Positions 1 to 8,856 of a stretch of 33,154 nt of DNA are shown here, piece after piece. Positions within the stretch are counted from its first letter, which is position 1. Each line of letters starts with the position of its first letter. The translations under genes and the position numbers were made by a program. Under the pieces are notes generated by a model that searched no databases, had not been told where the DNA came from, and saw only the letters and a program-made list of their open reading frames with translations. This DNA is from an uncultured Prevotellaceae bacterium (GTDB lineage: Bacteria; Bacteroidota; Bacteroidia; Bacteroidales; Bacteroidaceae), in assembly GCA_900316265.1 (NCBI GenBank), contig ONCH01000026.1:1-33154 (forward strand), read 5' to 3'.

Positions 1-137
1 ATCCGAACTAACAAAACTTTTCGCAACTTTTTTATCCAAAAATGAAAAGTTTTCGCATTTCATGACAATAAGAAAACCCTTACACCTTATTATATTATAT
101 AAAGAGATTGCTATTTTATAGTCAAGAGACCATCATC

Positions 138-2459
138 TTACTCGAAAATATCCTCTAACGATTCTCCTTCACCGTCATCGGCATTGGCACCCTCAGCAGG
201 ACAAGGATTGAAGTCAGCAGGAACATCAAAGACATCATCTTCGCTATATCCCAGCGTCTTGTCCTTATAGATGGACTGCATATAATAGGCAAAGATTGGC
301 AATGCCATCGTAGCGCCCTGACCCCAAGCCATCGAGTCGAAATGGATATCACGGTCGTCACCACCTACCCACATACCGCTGACCAGCTTCGGTGTCAGTC
401 CCATGAACCAGGCATCACTATTATTATTCGTCGTACCCGTCTTACCACCAATCTGTGCCTTCAGTCCGTAGCGGAAGCGCAGGCGTCCACCTGTACCACC
501 ATCCACAACGGCTCGCAACATATAGAGCATCTTATGAGCGCTCTGTTCGCTAATTACCTCGTTCATTCGTGGTTGGAACTGTGCCAGGACATTGCCTTCG
601 TTATCCTCAATTCGTGTAACAAACATGTGTGCTGCACGAATGCCATGATTCACAAAGGCCGTATAAGCACTGACCATCTCACCTACCGTAATCTCGCACG
701 GTCCCAGACAGAGCGACATTGACGGATGAATCTCCGGATTGCGGATACCATATTCATGAAGCAACGTCACGAAAGCCTGCGGATTGAGTTTACTCATCAG
801 ATAGGCTGATATCCAGTTATTTGACTGTTGCAAACCCCATTTCAGCGTCACCATGTCGCCATAACGCGCCTTACTACCATTACGTGGTGTCCACGGACGA
901 CCTGCTACCATATAGGTCTGTTGCACATTGGGAGCCTCATCGCAGGGCGAGAAACCATTCTCCATAGCCAATGAATATAGGAACGGTTTGATGGTAGAAC
1001 CCACCTGTCGGCGACCCTCCATTGCCATGTCATAAGCAAAATGTGTGAAGTCCATACCACCGACATAAGCTTTTACATGACCATTCTGCGGACACATGCT
1101 CATAAAACCGGTCCTCAGGAAAGTCTTATAATAGCGAATAGAGTCCAATGGCGTCATCACGGTATCGATCTCGCCATGATACGAGAACACCGTCATCTCC
1201 GTCTTGGTACGGAACGCCTTCATGATTTCATCCTCAGAGGCCCCTGCCGCCTTCATCGCACGATAGCGGTCGCATTGATGTACCGAGCGCATCAGGATAT
1301 CCTGCACCTTTTCCATAGGCAGACTTCCTGAGAAGGGCGCCGTCTTCCGACCAGCCTTTTCCTTTGTAAATGCCGGTTGCAGGTATTTTGCGACATGCTC
1401 ATAGACCGCCTTTTCCGCATACGCCTGCATACGAGAATCAATGGTAGTATAGACCTTCAAACCATCCGTATATAGGTTATACGGCTCACCGTCCTTCTTC
1501 CTATTCTTATTACACCAACCATACAGCGGGTCGTTCTCCCAGTTCAGCGAATCGATATGGAATTTCACCATATTCCATGCAGGATAATCCTTTCTCTCCG
1601 GCTGTTTAGCCATCATATAGCGACGCAGGAAATCGCGGAAATATTGCGCAATACCATCCTTATGGTCGGCCACATGGAACTTCGAACCAAGCGGTTCCTC
1701 CGACAACTTATCACGCTCAGTCTCAGAGATATAACCGGCCTTCTCCATCTGAGCCAATACCACATTACGGCGCTCCAAGCTACGTTCTGGATGGCGCACC
1801 GGATTGAAATATGACGGATTCTTACAAAGACCGACCAGTACGGCAGCCTCCGTCGTCTTCAGGTCTCTGGGCTCCTTAGAGAAATATGTGTTTGATGCCG
1901 TCTTGATACCCACCGCATTATGCAGGAAGTCGAAGTAGTTGAGATACATCGTAATAATCTCATCTTTCGTATAGTTACGCTCCAACTTGACAGCTATCAC
2001 CCACTCTATCGGCTTTTGCAGCACACGTTCCATGACGCTGTGAGCCTTCTCCGAATACAGCTGTTTAGCCAACTGCTGCGTAATCGTCGAGCCACCACCC
2101 GCACTCTTCTGTCCGAAGATACCACGCTTTATGATTGCACGTCCAAGCGCATAGAAGTCTATGCCCGAATGTTCGTAGAAACGCACATCCTCCGTAGCCA
2201 CCAGCGCCTGTATCAATGCCGGCGACAACTGGTTATAGTCCACCATGATACGGTTCTCACGATTATAGTTCCACGTACCCAGGACCTTACCATCTGCCGA
2301 ATACACTTGTGTGGCAAAACGGCTGATAGGATTCTGCAAATCCTCGATAGGCGGCATATAGCCTATCCATCCCCTCTCAATAGCATAAAATCCCATTGCT
2401 GCCGAGAGAACTACGAGAACCAACAGCGCCCATAAAGAGCATATGATTATCTTCTTCAT
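138..2459 (-). CDS. Class A penicillin-binding protein 1A (bifunctional transglycosylase/transpeptidase)
   Basis: This enzyme polymerises lipid II into glycan strands and cross-links the stem peptides in the periplasm. Its 773 residues begin with a short cytoplasmic tip and one membrane anchor (about residues 4-25). The GT51 domain follows, with catalytic Glu90 in the EDVRFYEHSG motif and the GGSTITQQL motif at about 122-130. The transpeptidase domain carries S488-T-I-K491, S546-N-N548 and K673-T-G-T676, so both active sites look intact. Length is normal for the family. It is transcribed away from pyrB and appears monocistronic. No clear terminator is visible in the 137 bases after its stop. 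Family assignment is secure; the choice between PBP1A and other class A paralogues is by general resemblance. Confidence 0.95.
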   Translation of the reverse strand: MKKIIICSLWALLVLVVLSAAMGFYAIERGWIGYMPPIEDLQNPISRFATQVYSADGKVLGTWNYNRENRIMVDYNQLSPALIQALVATEDVRFYEHSGIDFYALGRAIIKRGIFGQKSAGGGSTITQQLAKQLYSEKAHSVMERVLQKPIEWVIAVKLERNYTKDEIITMYLNYFDFLHNAVGIKTASNTYFSKEPRDLKTTEAAVLVGLCKNPSYFNPVRHPERSLERRNVVLAQMEKAGYISETERDKLSEEPLGSKFHVADHKDGIAQYFRDFLRRYMMAKQPERKDYPAWNMVKFHIDSLNWENDPLYGWCNKNRKKDGEPYNLYTDGLKVYTTIDSRMQAYAEKAVYEHVAKYLQPAFTKEKAGRKTAPFSGSLPMEKVQDILMRSVHQCDRYRAMKAAGASEDEIMKAFRTKTEMTVFSYHGEIDTVMTPLDSIRYYKTFLRTGFMSMCPQNGHVKAYVGGMDFTHFAYDMAMEGRRQVGSTIKPFLYSLAMENGFSPCDEAPNVQQTYMVAGRPWTPRNGSKARYGDMVTLKWGLQQSNNWISAYLMSKLNPQAFVTLLHEYGIRNPEIHPSMSLCLGPCEITVGEMVSAYTAFVNHGIRAAHMFVTRIEDNEGNVLAQFQPRMNEVISEQSAHKMLYMLRAVVDGGTGGRLRFRYGLKAQIGGKTGTTNNNSDAWFMGLTPKLVSGMWVGGDDRDIHFDSMAWGQGATMALPIFAYYMQSIYKDKTLGYSEDDVFDVPADFNPCPAEGANADDGEGESLEDIFE

Positions 2460-2484
2460 CGTACAAATTCTTCTTAGTTGAGTG

Positions 2485-2492
2485 CAAAATTA
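2485..2492 (-). promoter_or_regulatory. -7 box for the penicillin-binding protein gene
   Basis: On the minus strand this reads TAATTTTG, matching the Bacteroidetes TAnnTTTG -7 element, 26 bases before the start codon. I see no TTTG element at the proper distance, so support is partial. Confidence 0.45.
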
Positions 2493-2535
2493 CAAATTTC
2501 TTTCGAATAATCGCACGTAAATCAGAAATTATGTG

Positions 2536-2543
2536 TAATTTTG
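2536..2543 (+). promoter_or_regulatory. -7 box for the pyrB-pyrI operon
   Basis: TAATTTTG matches the Bacteroidetes -7 consensus and lies 22 bases before the ATG at 2566. No convincing -33 TTTG is seen 19-21 bases upstream. It sits back to back with the promoter of the divergent penicillin-binding protein gene. Confidence 0.45.
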
Positions 2544-2565
2544 TGCCATCAAAACCCAAACAAGG

Positions 2566-3482
2566 ATGGAAAAGCATGATTTTGTAACGATTGCCGACCT
2601 CAGGCACAAGAGTTTGAGCGGCACCCCAACCGCGAACTACTGAAAGGCAAGGTAGTTGCCACTTTATTTTTTGAACCATCAACCCGAACCCGCCTCAGTT
2701 TCGAGACTGCCGCCAACCGCTTAGGAGCCCGCGTCATCGGCTTTGCAGACCCAAAGATTACCAGCGGCACGAAGGGTGAGACGCTGAAAGACACTATCTC
2801 CATGGTTGCCAACTATGCCGACGTCATTGTGATGCGCCACTTCATCGAAGGTGCCGCGCAGTATGCTTCAGAGGTCACCGATGTGCCTATCGTCAACGCC
2901 GGCGACGGTGCCCACCAGCACCCCTCACAATGTATGCTCGACCTCTATTCCATCTACAAAACCCAGGGAACCTTAGAGAACCTTAACATCTATCTGGTAG
3001 GCGACCTGAAGTACGGCCGTACCGTTCATTCGCTGATTATGGCCATGCGTCACTTCAATCCCACCTTCCACTTTGTGGCTCCGAAAGAACTGGCCATGCC
3101 CCAAGAATACAAGCTCTATTGCAAGGAGCACGGCATCAAGTATACCGAGCATACCGCCTTCAACGAGAAGGTCATTGCCGATGCCGACATTCTCTACATG
3201 ACACGTGTCCAGAAGGAGCGTTTCAGCGACCTGATGGAGTATGAGCGCGTGAAGAACGTCTATGTCCTCAACAATGAGATGCTTCGCTTGGCTAAGCCCA
3301 ACATGAAGATTCTCCATCCGCTACCCCGTGTCAACGAGATAGCCTACGATGTTGACGAGAACCCTCACGCTTATTATATCCAGCAGGCCGGCAACGGACT
3401 CTTTGCCCGTGAAGCCATCTTCTGTGATGTACTCGGTATCAGCTTAGAAGAAGTTAAGAACGATAAAACCATTATAGAATGA
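2566..3482 (+). pseudogene. pyrB: Aspartate carbamoyltransferase catalytic subunit, frame-disrupted near the N terminus
   Basis: PyrB joins carbamoyl phosphate and aspartate in pyrimidine synthesis. The ATG at 2566 starts a family-like N terminus ([12 protein letters not shown]). That frame then leaves the gene and stops at 2641-2643. From about 2601 the family resumes in another frame with [19 protein letters not shown], followed by the STRTR carbamoyl-phosphate motif, the [11 protein letters not shown] region and HPLPRVNEI. About 10-11 residues of helix 1 are missing at the junction, which corresponds to a loss of roughly 31 or 34 bases (3n+1). Downstream the frame is open to the stop at 3480-3482, which overlaps pyrI by ATGA. 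A methionine at 2802 could start a fragment, but it would lack the carbamoyl-phosphate site. The cause could be a real deletion or an assembly error; the sequence alone does not tell. Confidence 0.8.
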
Positions 3483-3925
3483 ATAAGAAAGAACGATTAG
3501 TTGCCGCCATTGAGCAAGGCACCGTCATCGACCACATACCCACAGAGAAGACCTACCAAGTAGCCAGTCTGCTGGGGCTTTTCGACTTGAAGACCCCTGT
3601 CACCATTGGCTTCAATTACCCCTCGCAGAAGGTAGGTAGCAAGGGAATTATCAAGGTATCTGACAAGTTCTTCACCGACGATGAGATATCGCGTTTGTCT
3701 GTCGTTGCCCCCAAGGTAATTCTCAGCATCATCCGCGACTACGAGGTCGTGGAGAAGAAGACCGTAGAGACCCCTGCCGAGATTCGTGGCATCGTGAAGT
3801 GCAACAATCCCAAGTGCATCACCAACAACGAGCCTATGGCGACGCTCTTCCACGTAGAAGACGGCCTTCTGACCTGTCATTACTGCGAGAAAGAACAGGA
3901 CATCAACAAGGTCGAACTCGTATAA
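3479..3925 (+). CDS. pyrI: Aspartate carbamoyltransferase regulatory chain
   Basis: PyrI is the nucleotide-binding regulatory chain that binds the catalytic trimers and gives allosteric control by CTP and ATP. The 148 residues include the N-terminal allosteric domain and a C-terminal zinc domain. The four zinc ligands are Cys108, Cys113, Cys133 and Cys136 (CX4C ... CX2C), close to the E. coli arrangement. Its ATG overlaps the pyrB stop as ATGA, so translation is probably coupled. The gene is intact even though the adjacent catalytic subunit gene is disrupted as read here, which makes a recent lesion or an assembly error in pyrB more likely than long-standing decay. Confidence 0.95.
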   Translation: MNKKERLVAAIEQGTVIDHIPTEKTYQVASLLGLFDLKTPVTIGFNYPSQKVGSKGIIKVSDKFFTDDEISRLSVVAPKVILSIIRDYEVVEKKTVETPAEIRGIVKCNNPKCITNNEPMATLFHVEDGLLTCHYCEKEQDINKVELV

Positions 3926-3949
3926 GTCATACGATTTATGACGCTAACA

Positions 3950-3981
3950 TTTGGTGGAACAAGATTTTTTCGCTACTTTTG
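3950..3981 (+). promoter_or_regulatory. Promoter of glyA
   Basis: TTTG at 3950-3953 and TACTTTTG at 3974-3981 are separated by 20 bases. This is a full match to the Bacteroidetes -33/-7 consensus, and it lies between pyrI and glyA. Confidence 0.75.
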
Positions 3982-4023
3982 CAGCATATTTAGCACATCC
4001 CAATCAAAAACAGTATAATAACA

Positions 4024-5304
4024 ATGGAAAGAGACAATCAGATTTTTGAGTTGATTGAGCAGGAGCACCAGCGTCAGCTGAAGGGCATCGAGCTCATCGC
4101 CAGTGAGAACTTCGTTAGCGACCAAGTCATGGAAGCCATGGGCAGCTACCTGACCAACAAGTATGCAGAAGGCTATCCCGGCCACCGTTACTATGGCGGT
4201 TGCCAGGTTGTCGATAAGGTTGAGCAGCTGGCTATTGACCGTGTATGCAAGCTGTTTGGTGCTGAGTACGCCAACGTACAGCCCCACTCTGGCGCGCAGG
4301 CCAATGCCGCTGTGTTGCTGGCCGTACTGAAGCCCGGTGACTGCTTTATGGGTCTGAACCTTGATCACGGCGGTCACCTGAGCCACGGTTCACTGGTTAA
4401 CACCTCAGGAATCCTCTACAAGCCCGTAGGCTATAACCTGAACAAGGAGACTGGTCGCGTGGACTACGACGAGATGGAGAAGTTGGCTATCGAGAACAAG
4501 CCCAAGCTGATTATCGGTGGTGGTTCTGCCTACAGCCGCGAGTGGGACTACAAGCGCATGCGTGAGATTGCCGATAAGGTTGGCGCTCTGCTGATGATTG
4601 ACATGGCTCACCCCGCAGGTCTGATTGCCGCTGGTCTGCTGGACAATCCCGTAAAATACGCTCACATCGTGACTTCTACCACCCACAAGACCCTGCGTGG
4701 TCCTCGTGGCGGTATCATCCTGCTGGGCAAGGACTTCGAGAACCCTTGGGGCTACAAGACTCCAAAGGGTCAGGTCAAGATGATGTCACAGCTGCTGAAC
4801 AGCGCCGTATTCCCTGGTCAGCAGGGCGGTCCGTTGGAGCACGTCATCGCCGCCAAGGCCGTTGCATTCGGTGAGGCTCTGAAGCCTGAGTTCAAGGAGT
4901 GGGCAAAGCAGGTACAGAAGAATGCCAAAGTGCTGGCCGAGGAACTCGTCAAGCGTGGATTCTCTATCGTCAGCGGTGGTACCGACAACCACTCTATGCT
5001 GGTTGACCTGCGTTCTAAGTATCCTGAGCTGACCGGTAAGGTAGCTGAGAATGCGCTGGTTGCTGCCGACATCACCGTCAACAAGAATATGGTACCCTTC
5101 GACTCTCGCTCAGCTTTCCAGACCTCTGGTATCCGTCTGGGTACTCCCGCCATCACTACCCGTGGTGCCAAGGAAGACCTGATGGTTCAGATTGCCGCCT
5201 GGATTGAAGAGGTGCTCAACGCTCCCGAGGACGAGCAGGTCATTGCATCTGTTCGCCAGCGTGTGAACGAGAAGATGAAGGACTATCCTCTCTTCGCCTA
5301 TTAA
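4024..5304 (+). CDS. glyA: Serine hydroxymethyltransferase
   Basis: GlyA interconverts serine and glycine with tetrahydrofolate and is the main source of one-carbon units. The 426 residues are the usual length. Visible landmarks are ELIASENF (residues 23-30), the YPGHRYYGG motif (51-59), the substrate/cofactor loop [13 protein letters not shown], the DMAHPAGL cofactor aspartate region, and Lys222 in [13 protein letters not shown], which forms the Schiff base with pyridoxal phosphate. It has its own consensus promoter. The next gene starts 9 bases after its stop, so the sensor-like protein is probably co-transcribed. Confidence 0.97.
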   Translation: MERDNQIFELIEQEHQRQLKGIELIASENFVSDQVMEAMGSYLTNKYAEGYPGHRYYGGCQVVDKVEQLAIDRVCKLFGAEYANVQPHSGAQANAAVLLAVLKPGDCFMGLNLDHGGHLSHGSLVNTSGILYKPVGYNLNKETGRVDYDEMEKLAIENKPKLIIGGGSAYSREWDYKRMREIADKVGALLMIDMAHPAGLIAAGLLDNPVKYAHIVTSTTHKTLRGPRGGIILLGKDFENPWGYKTPKGQVKMMSQLLNSAVFPGQQGGPLEHVIAAKAVAFGEALKPEFKEWAKQVQKNAKVLAEELVKRGFSIVSGGTDNHSMLVDLRSKYPELTGKVAENALVAADITVNKNMVPFDSRSAFQTSGIRLGTPAITTRGAKEDLMVQIAAWIEEVLNAPEDEQVIASVRQRVNEKMKDYPLFAY

Positions 5305-5313
5305 TCAAAACAA

Positions 5314-7950
5314 ATGACTCGCTACTTAAAGACGATATTACTTACCCTGCCTATGCTGCTGTTGCTCTTGTGTCCGACGGACATGAGAGCGCAGCACTTG
5401 CAGGCTACCCTCTCCCACTACACCGCCACCGACGGACTGCCCAGCAACTCCATTTCGTACCTCACGAGCGACGACTACGGTTATGTATGGATAGCCACGT
5501 GGAATGGTGTTTCCCGTTTCGACGGTTTCAATTTCTACAATTACAGGACTGGTATTCATAGCGGTATACCTGGCTTACACAACCGTCTGGAGAACCTTAT
5601 CGTTGACCAGGCGCAGAACGTATGGATGAAGATGTACGATGGTCGCATCTTCGTCATAAACCGCCAGACCGACTGCATCATCGACCCCTTGGCCAATGTC
5701 AGCGGTCACGAGGACTATCACGTCGACTATTTCTTCAATCCCTATGTCACCAGTACTGGCGACGTGCTGGTGTCCTACGGCAGCAACGGACTCTATAAGT
5801 TCCATCTGGACCGCACGGGACTGAAGAGCGACCTCGTCACTACGGGAGGGCTTATCGTCAAAAGCGTTGCAGAGGGCTACCATAACGATTTATGGATAGG
5901 TACCGACAAGGGTGTTCACCGTCTGAACACCTCCAACATGGCTTTGGAATCCAAAGGTTTCCTGTTGGATGAAGACATAACCCATCTGACCTCCAACGGC
6001 TACAATATCTATGCTGGCACAGCGTCGGGTAAGATTATCCTATTCTCCTATGGCGACGACCCACAAGTGGTTTTCAGCTGGGGTCGTCCTATCACCGGTT
6101 TATTCATCGACAGCCATGGTCTGTTCTGGTTTTCTGACGACGAAGACGGTTGTTTCCGCCTGAACCGTGAGACAGGCGACGTCAAGCGCTTCACCCAGCG
6201 TACCCTCATGCCTGAATTCACCAGTCGTGGAGCAGAATTCAGCGAGGCCATGGGTGTTGTGTGGGCTCGCATGAACCACGGCGGCTACGGCTATTATAAC
6301 CGCGAGACTGACGAGATAGAGTATTTCCACAACGACCCATCGAACCCCTGGAACCTGTCGAACACCGTCAACGCCCATCTGGAGATGAACGACGGCGTGG
6401 TGTGGGAGTCAACGATTCGCCGCGGTTTCGAGAAGCTGGAAATCCTCAAGAACGATATCCCACGCACCCAGCTCGTACCCGGTGCTGAGAATTCGATGGA
6501 GAACGAGACACGTGCGCTCTATTATGATGCCCGCCAGCAACTGCTACTTATTGGCAACAAGAAGAGCACCCTGTTCCTCATTGACAAACACGGCAACCGC
6601 CAGACGCTGACCCACGACAGCGAGGGAAAGCCTTTCGGACGTTTCTATGGCATCAGCGGCGATTCCAAGGGCAATTACTGGCTGTGCGACAAAGACAAGG
6701 GAGTCTATAAGATGACGCCCAACAGTGGTGGCGGCTATACCATCACCAATTTCCACCACGACGAAAACGACTTGTGGTCGCTCTCCTCGAACAGCGCCTA
6801 CCAAACCGTCGAAGACCGCAATGGCAACATCTGGATAGCGACTTATGGTGGTGGTGTTAACATCCTCGTCAGAAAGAAAGATGGCGGCTACCACGTCTAT
6901 AGCCCTCAGAACATGCTGAAGAAATATCCTCAGCGAGGTTTCCAGAAGGTGCGCACCATCGAGCTTGACAAGGAAGGCAACGTGTGGGCAGGTACTACTG
7001 ACGGTATCCTCATTATGTCGCTGAAGGGTGACAAGTTCACAGCTACGCCTTTGGCAACACCCAACGACCCAGCACAAGGACTGGCCAGCAACGATATTAT
7101 CTGTCTGCGCAGAGACCAGCAGGGTAACATGTGGGTAGGCACCAACAGCGGCGGACTGAGTTGCACCACAGACCAAAACGCCAACGGCTGTTGGTTATTC
7201 GAGAACTACGGTATCGAGGCCGGTCTGCCCTCTGAGGAGATTCGCAGCATCACCTTCGACAACAAGGGTACCGTCTGGTTTGCCACTGACAATATGCTCT
7301 GTTCGTTTGACATCAAGAAGAAGATTATTACCACCTTCTCCACTCTCGACGGTGTGGACGACACCATGTGTTCCGAGAATGCCGCCATCTCATTGCCCGG
7401 TGGCAAGATACTCTTTGGAACTCTTGACGGCTACTATACCGTTGACCGCAACAACCTTATCAACAAGACCGGTTCGCTGCTGAAGCTCCGCATCACGGAC
7501 TTCTTCTTAAATGACCAGCAGATGTCGCCACGTCTCAACGACACCTTCGATTTCTACGTGCCTGAGAGCCGTCGAGTCAAGCTGCCCAAGCATGGTGGCG
7601 TGTTTACCTTCCGCTTTGCGGCACTCAACTACCAGTTGCAGCACCGCACGCACTACCAATACCGTCTGCTGGGTTACGAGTCGGAATGGAACAATGCCAC
7701 GAAGGAACGCTTAGCCTCCTATAGCGACCTGCCTGCGGGAACCTATCTGTTCCAGGTGAAAGCCTTCCTGCTGGAGTCACCAGAGAACTACGACATGCGC
7801 ACTTTGGAGGTTGTCATACCCCCTTACTTCCTGCTGTCCACCTCAGCCGTCTGGTTCTACCTCTTCCTGCTAATGGTTGCAGGCATGGCTGGTCTTTGGT
7901 GGTACCAAGAGCAACTACGCAAAAAGTTCGCAAATAATTTGGAAGTTTAG
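5314..7950 (+). CDS. Reg_prop/Y_Y_Y periplasmic sensor-like protein without kinase domain
   Basis: This protein resembles the sensing half of a Bacteroidetes hybrid two-component regulator. A signal peptide (about residues 1-26, ending MRAQ) is followed by two-component-propeller repeats with typical strands such as GLPSNSISYLTSDDYGYVW, NDLWIGTDKG, GNIWIATYGG, GNVWAGTTDG and QGNMWVGTNSGG. A Y_Y_Y domain lies at about 760-840, with HYQYRLLGYESEWN and DLPAGTYLFQVKA. One membrane helix follows (about 847-868), and the protein stops 13 residues later. Full HTCS proteins continue into a histidine kinase, a receiver and an AraC-type domain; none is present here or in the next 280 bases in any frame. 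It could be a natural short sensor or a truncated copy. Its ligand is unknown. Its last codons contain the -33 element of another promoter. Confidence 0.88.
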   Translation: MTRYLKTILLTLPMLLLLLCPTDMRAQHLQATLSHYTATDGLPSNSISYLTSDDYGYVWIATWNGVSRFDGFNFYNYRTGIHSGIPGLHNRLENLIVDQAQNVWMKMYDGRIFVINRQTDCIIDPLANVSGHEDYHVDYFFNPYVTSTGDVLVSYGSNGLYKFHLDRTGLKSDLVTTGGLIVKSVAEGYHNDLWIGTDKGVHRLNTSNMALESKGFLLDEDITHLTSNGYNIYAGTASGKIILFSYGDDPQVVFSWGRPITGLFIDSHGLFWFSDDEDGCFRLNRETGDVKRFTQRTLMPEFTSRGAEFSEAMGVVWARMNHGGYGYYNRETDEIEYFHNDPSNPWNLSNTVNAHLEMNDGVVWESTIRRGFEKLEILKNDIPRTQLVPGAENSMENETRALYYDARQQLLLIGNKKSTLFLIDKHGNRQTLTHDSEGKPFGRFYGISGDSKGNYWLCDKDKGVYKMTPNSGGGYTITNFHHDENDLWSLSSNSAYQTVEDRNGNIWIATYGGGVNILVRKKDGGYHVYSPQNMLKKYPQRGFQKVRTIELDKEGNVWAGTTDGILIMSLKGDKFTATPLATPNDPAQGLASNDIICLRRDQQGNMWVGTNSGGLSCTTDQNANGCWLFENYGIEAGLPSEEIRSITFDNKGTVWFATDNMLCSFDIKKKIITTFSTLDGVDDTMCSENAAISLPGGKILFGTLDGYYTVDRNNLINKTGSLLKLRITDFFLNDQQMSPRLNDTFDFYVPESRRVKLPKHGGVFTFRFAALNYQLQHRTHYQYRLLGYESEWNNATKERLASYSDLPAGTYLFQVKAFLLESPENYDMRTLEVVIPPYFLLSTSAVWFYLFLLMVAGMAGLWWYQEQLRKKFANNLEV

Positions 7951-7969
7951 CTTTTTTTTCCTAACTTTG
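7938..7969 (+). promoter_or_regulatory. Promoter inside the 3' end of the sensor-like gene
   Basis: TTTG at 7938-7941, a 20-base spacer and TAACTTTG at 7962-7969 form a full Bacteroidetes promoter. The -33 element is inside the last codons of the upstream gene and the -7 box is just past its stop. Transcription should start near 7975, about 260 bases before ribE. Confidence 0.75.
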
Positions 7970-7975
7970 CAATCA

Positions 7976-8175
7976 GAACAGGGAGCTGTGCCGGTTCGAT
8001 AGGGATACTCATCAAATTACATTGAAAACCGAGCTGTCTCCTCTTGCCAATGGCGGGCCACATCCTGCGCAAGTGGGAAGCCGAAAGGCCGGTGGATTAC
8101 AACGACGGAGGGCACTCAAATCTTTTAACAAAGGAGTTTTCATCACATCACCGGGCGGCACCCTTTTCTTTATTT
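7976..8175 (+). ncRNA. Candidate structured leader or small RNA upstream of ribE, family not recognised
   Basis: The stretch begins at the predicted transcription start and can fold into several local helices. The first hairpin pairs 7982-7985 with 8038-8041, 7992-7996 with 8027-8031, and 8012-8015 with 8022-8025. The second pairs 8056-8061 with 8073-8075 and 8080-8082, with a GGAA bulge. A GAAA-tetraloop hairpin at 8080-8089 competes with the second. GUGCC at 7988-7992 can pair with GGCAC at 8111-8115; extended to 7993 it can pair with CGGCAC at 8156-8161. A T-rich run follows (8164-8175). Mutually exclusive pairings suggest a switch. Pieces resemble cobalamin riboswitch blocks (AUAGGGA, GAGCUGUC, GCCAC...GUGGGAAG), but the conserved 3' block is absent. 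I do not see the FMN riboswitch core expected before a riboflavin gene. Confidence 0.4.
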
Positions 8176-8179
8176 ATTA

Positions 8180-8207
8180 AGAGTTAAGAATTAAGAGTTA
8201 AGAGTTA
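8180..8207 (+). repeat. Four-unit 7-base tandem repeat upstream of ribE
   Basis: There are four consecutive units of AGARTTA: AGAGTTA, AGAATTA, AGAGTTA, AGAGTTA. The array ends 28 bases before the ribE start codon and would lie in its leader. Confidence 0.85.
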
Positions 8208-8235
8208 TCGGCTTGCCGATTATCAATTGAGAATT

Positions 8236-8856
8236 ATGTTTTCCGGAATCATTGAGGAGTTTGCTACCGTTGTAGCCATTAAAAAAGACCGTGACAATAT
8301 TGACTTCACGCTGACTTGTTCGTTTGTTGACGAGTTAAGCATCGACCAGAGTGTTGCCCATAACGGCGTATGCCTCACGGTAGTAACCATCCATCAGCCA
8401 TCAGACAACTGCCCGCAGCCTTCTTATACCGTAACGGCTATGAAGGAAACGCTCGACCGCACCAACCTCGGACTGCTGAAGGTGGGCGATAAAGTAAACA
8501 TCGAGCGCTCCATGCTGATGAACGGCCGACTGGACGGACATATCGTACAGGGACACGTTGACGAGACCGCCCGCTGCATCGCTATGGACGACGCTAACGG
8601 CTCTACTTATTTCACCTTTGAATACAAGGAAGACCGCGAGATGGCGCGCAAAGGTTACTTTACCGTCGATAAGGGCTCTGTCACCGTCAATGGTGTCTCG
8701 CTGACGGTCTGCAATCCCACGCAGAACACCTTCCAGGTTGCCATCATCCCTTACACCATGGAGCACACCAATTTTCAGGACATTCGTGTAGGTACCGTGG
8801 TGAATCTGGAGTTCGACATTCTCGGCAAGTATATCGCCCGTCTGCAACAGCTGTAA
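8236..8856 (+). CDS. ribE: Riboflavin synthase (alpha chain type)
   Basis: Riboflavin synthase converts two 6,7-dimethyl-8-ribityllumazine molecules into riboflavin. The protein is 206 residues with two lumazine-binding repeats. The first begins MFSGIIEEFA and contains the SVAHNGVCLTV motif; the second contains GHIVQGHVDETA and KGSVTVNGVSLTV. The ATG at 8236 is chosen because the family starts at this MFSGII motif; a TTG three codons upstream is in frame but unlikely. The leader carries the candidate RNA and a heptamer array. Its stop codon directly abuts the stop of the convergent oxidoreductase gene, so no terminator is visible between them. Some genomes call this gene ribC. Confidence 0.94.
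   Translation: MFSGIIEEFATVVAIKKDRDNIDFTLTCSFVDELSIDQSVAHNGVCLTVVTIHQPSDNCPQPSYTVTAMKETLDRTNLGLLKVGDKVNIERSMLMNGRLDGHIVQGHVDETARCIAMDDANGSTYFTFEYKEDREMARKGYFTVDKGSVTVNGVSLTVCNPTQNTFQVAIIPYTMEHTNFQDIRVGTVVNLEFDILGKYIARLQQL

Noticed and set aside
2802-3482. Complete short pyrB starting at 2802
   Set aside because: It would lack the carbamoyl-phosphate domain; family-like sequence continues upstream to about 2601 and, in another frame, to 2566.
7976-8175. FMN riboswitch before ribE
   Set aside because: The conserved RFN blocks are not present in order; only general hairpin structure is seen.
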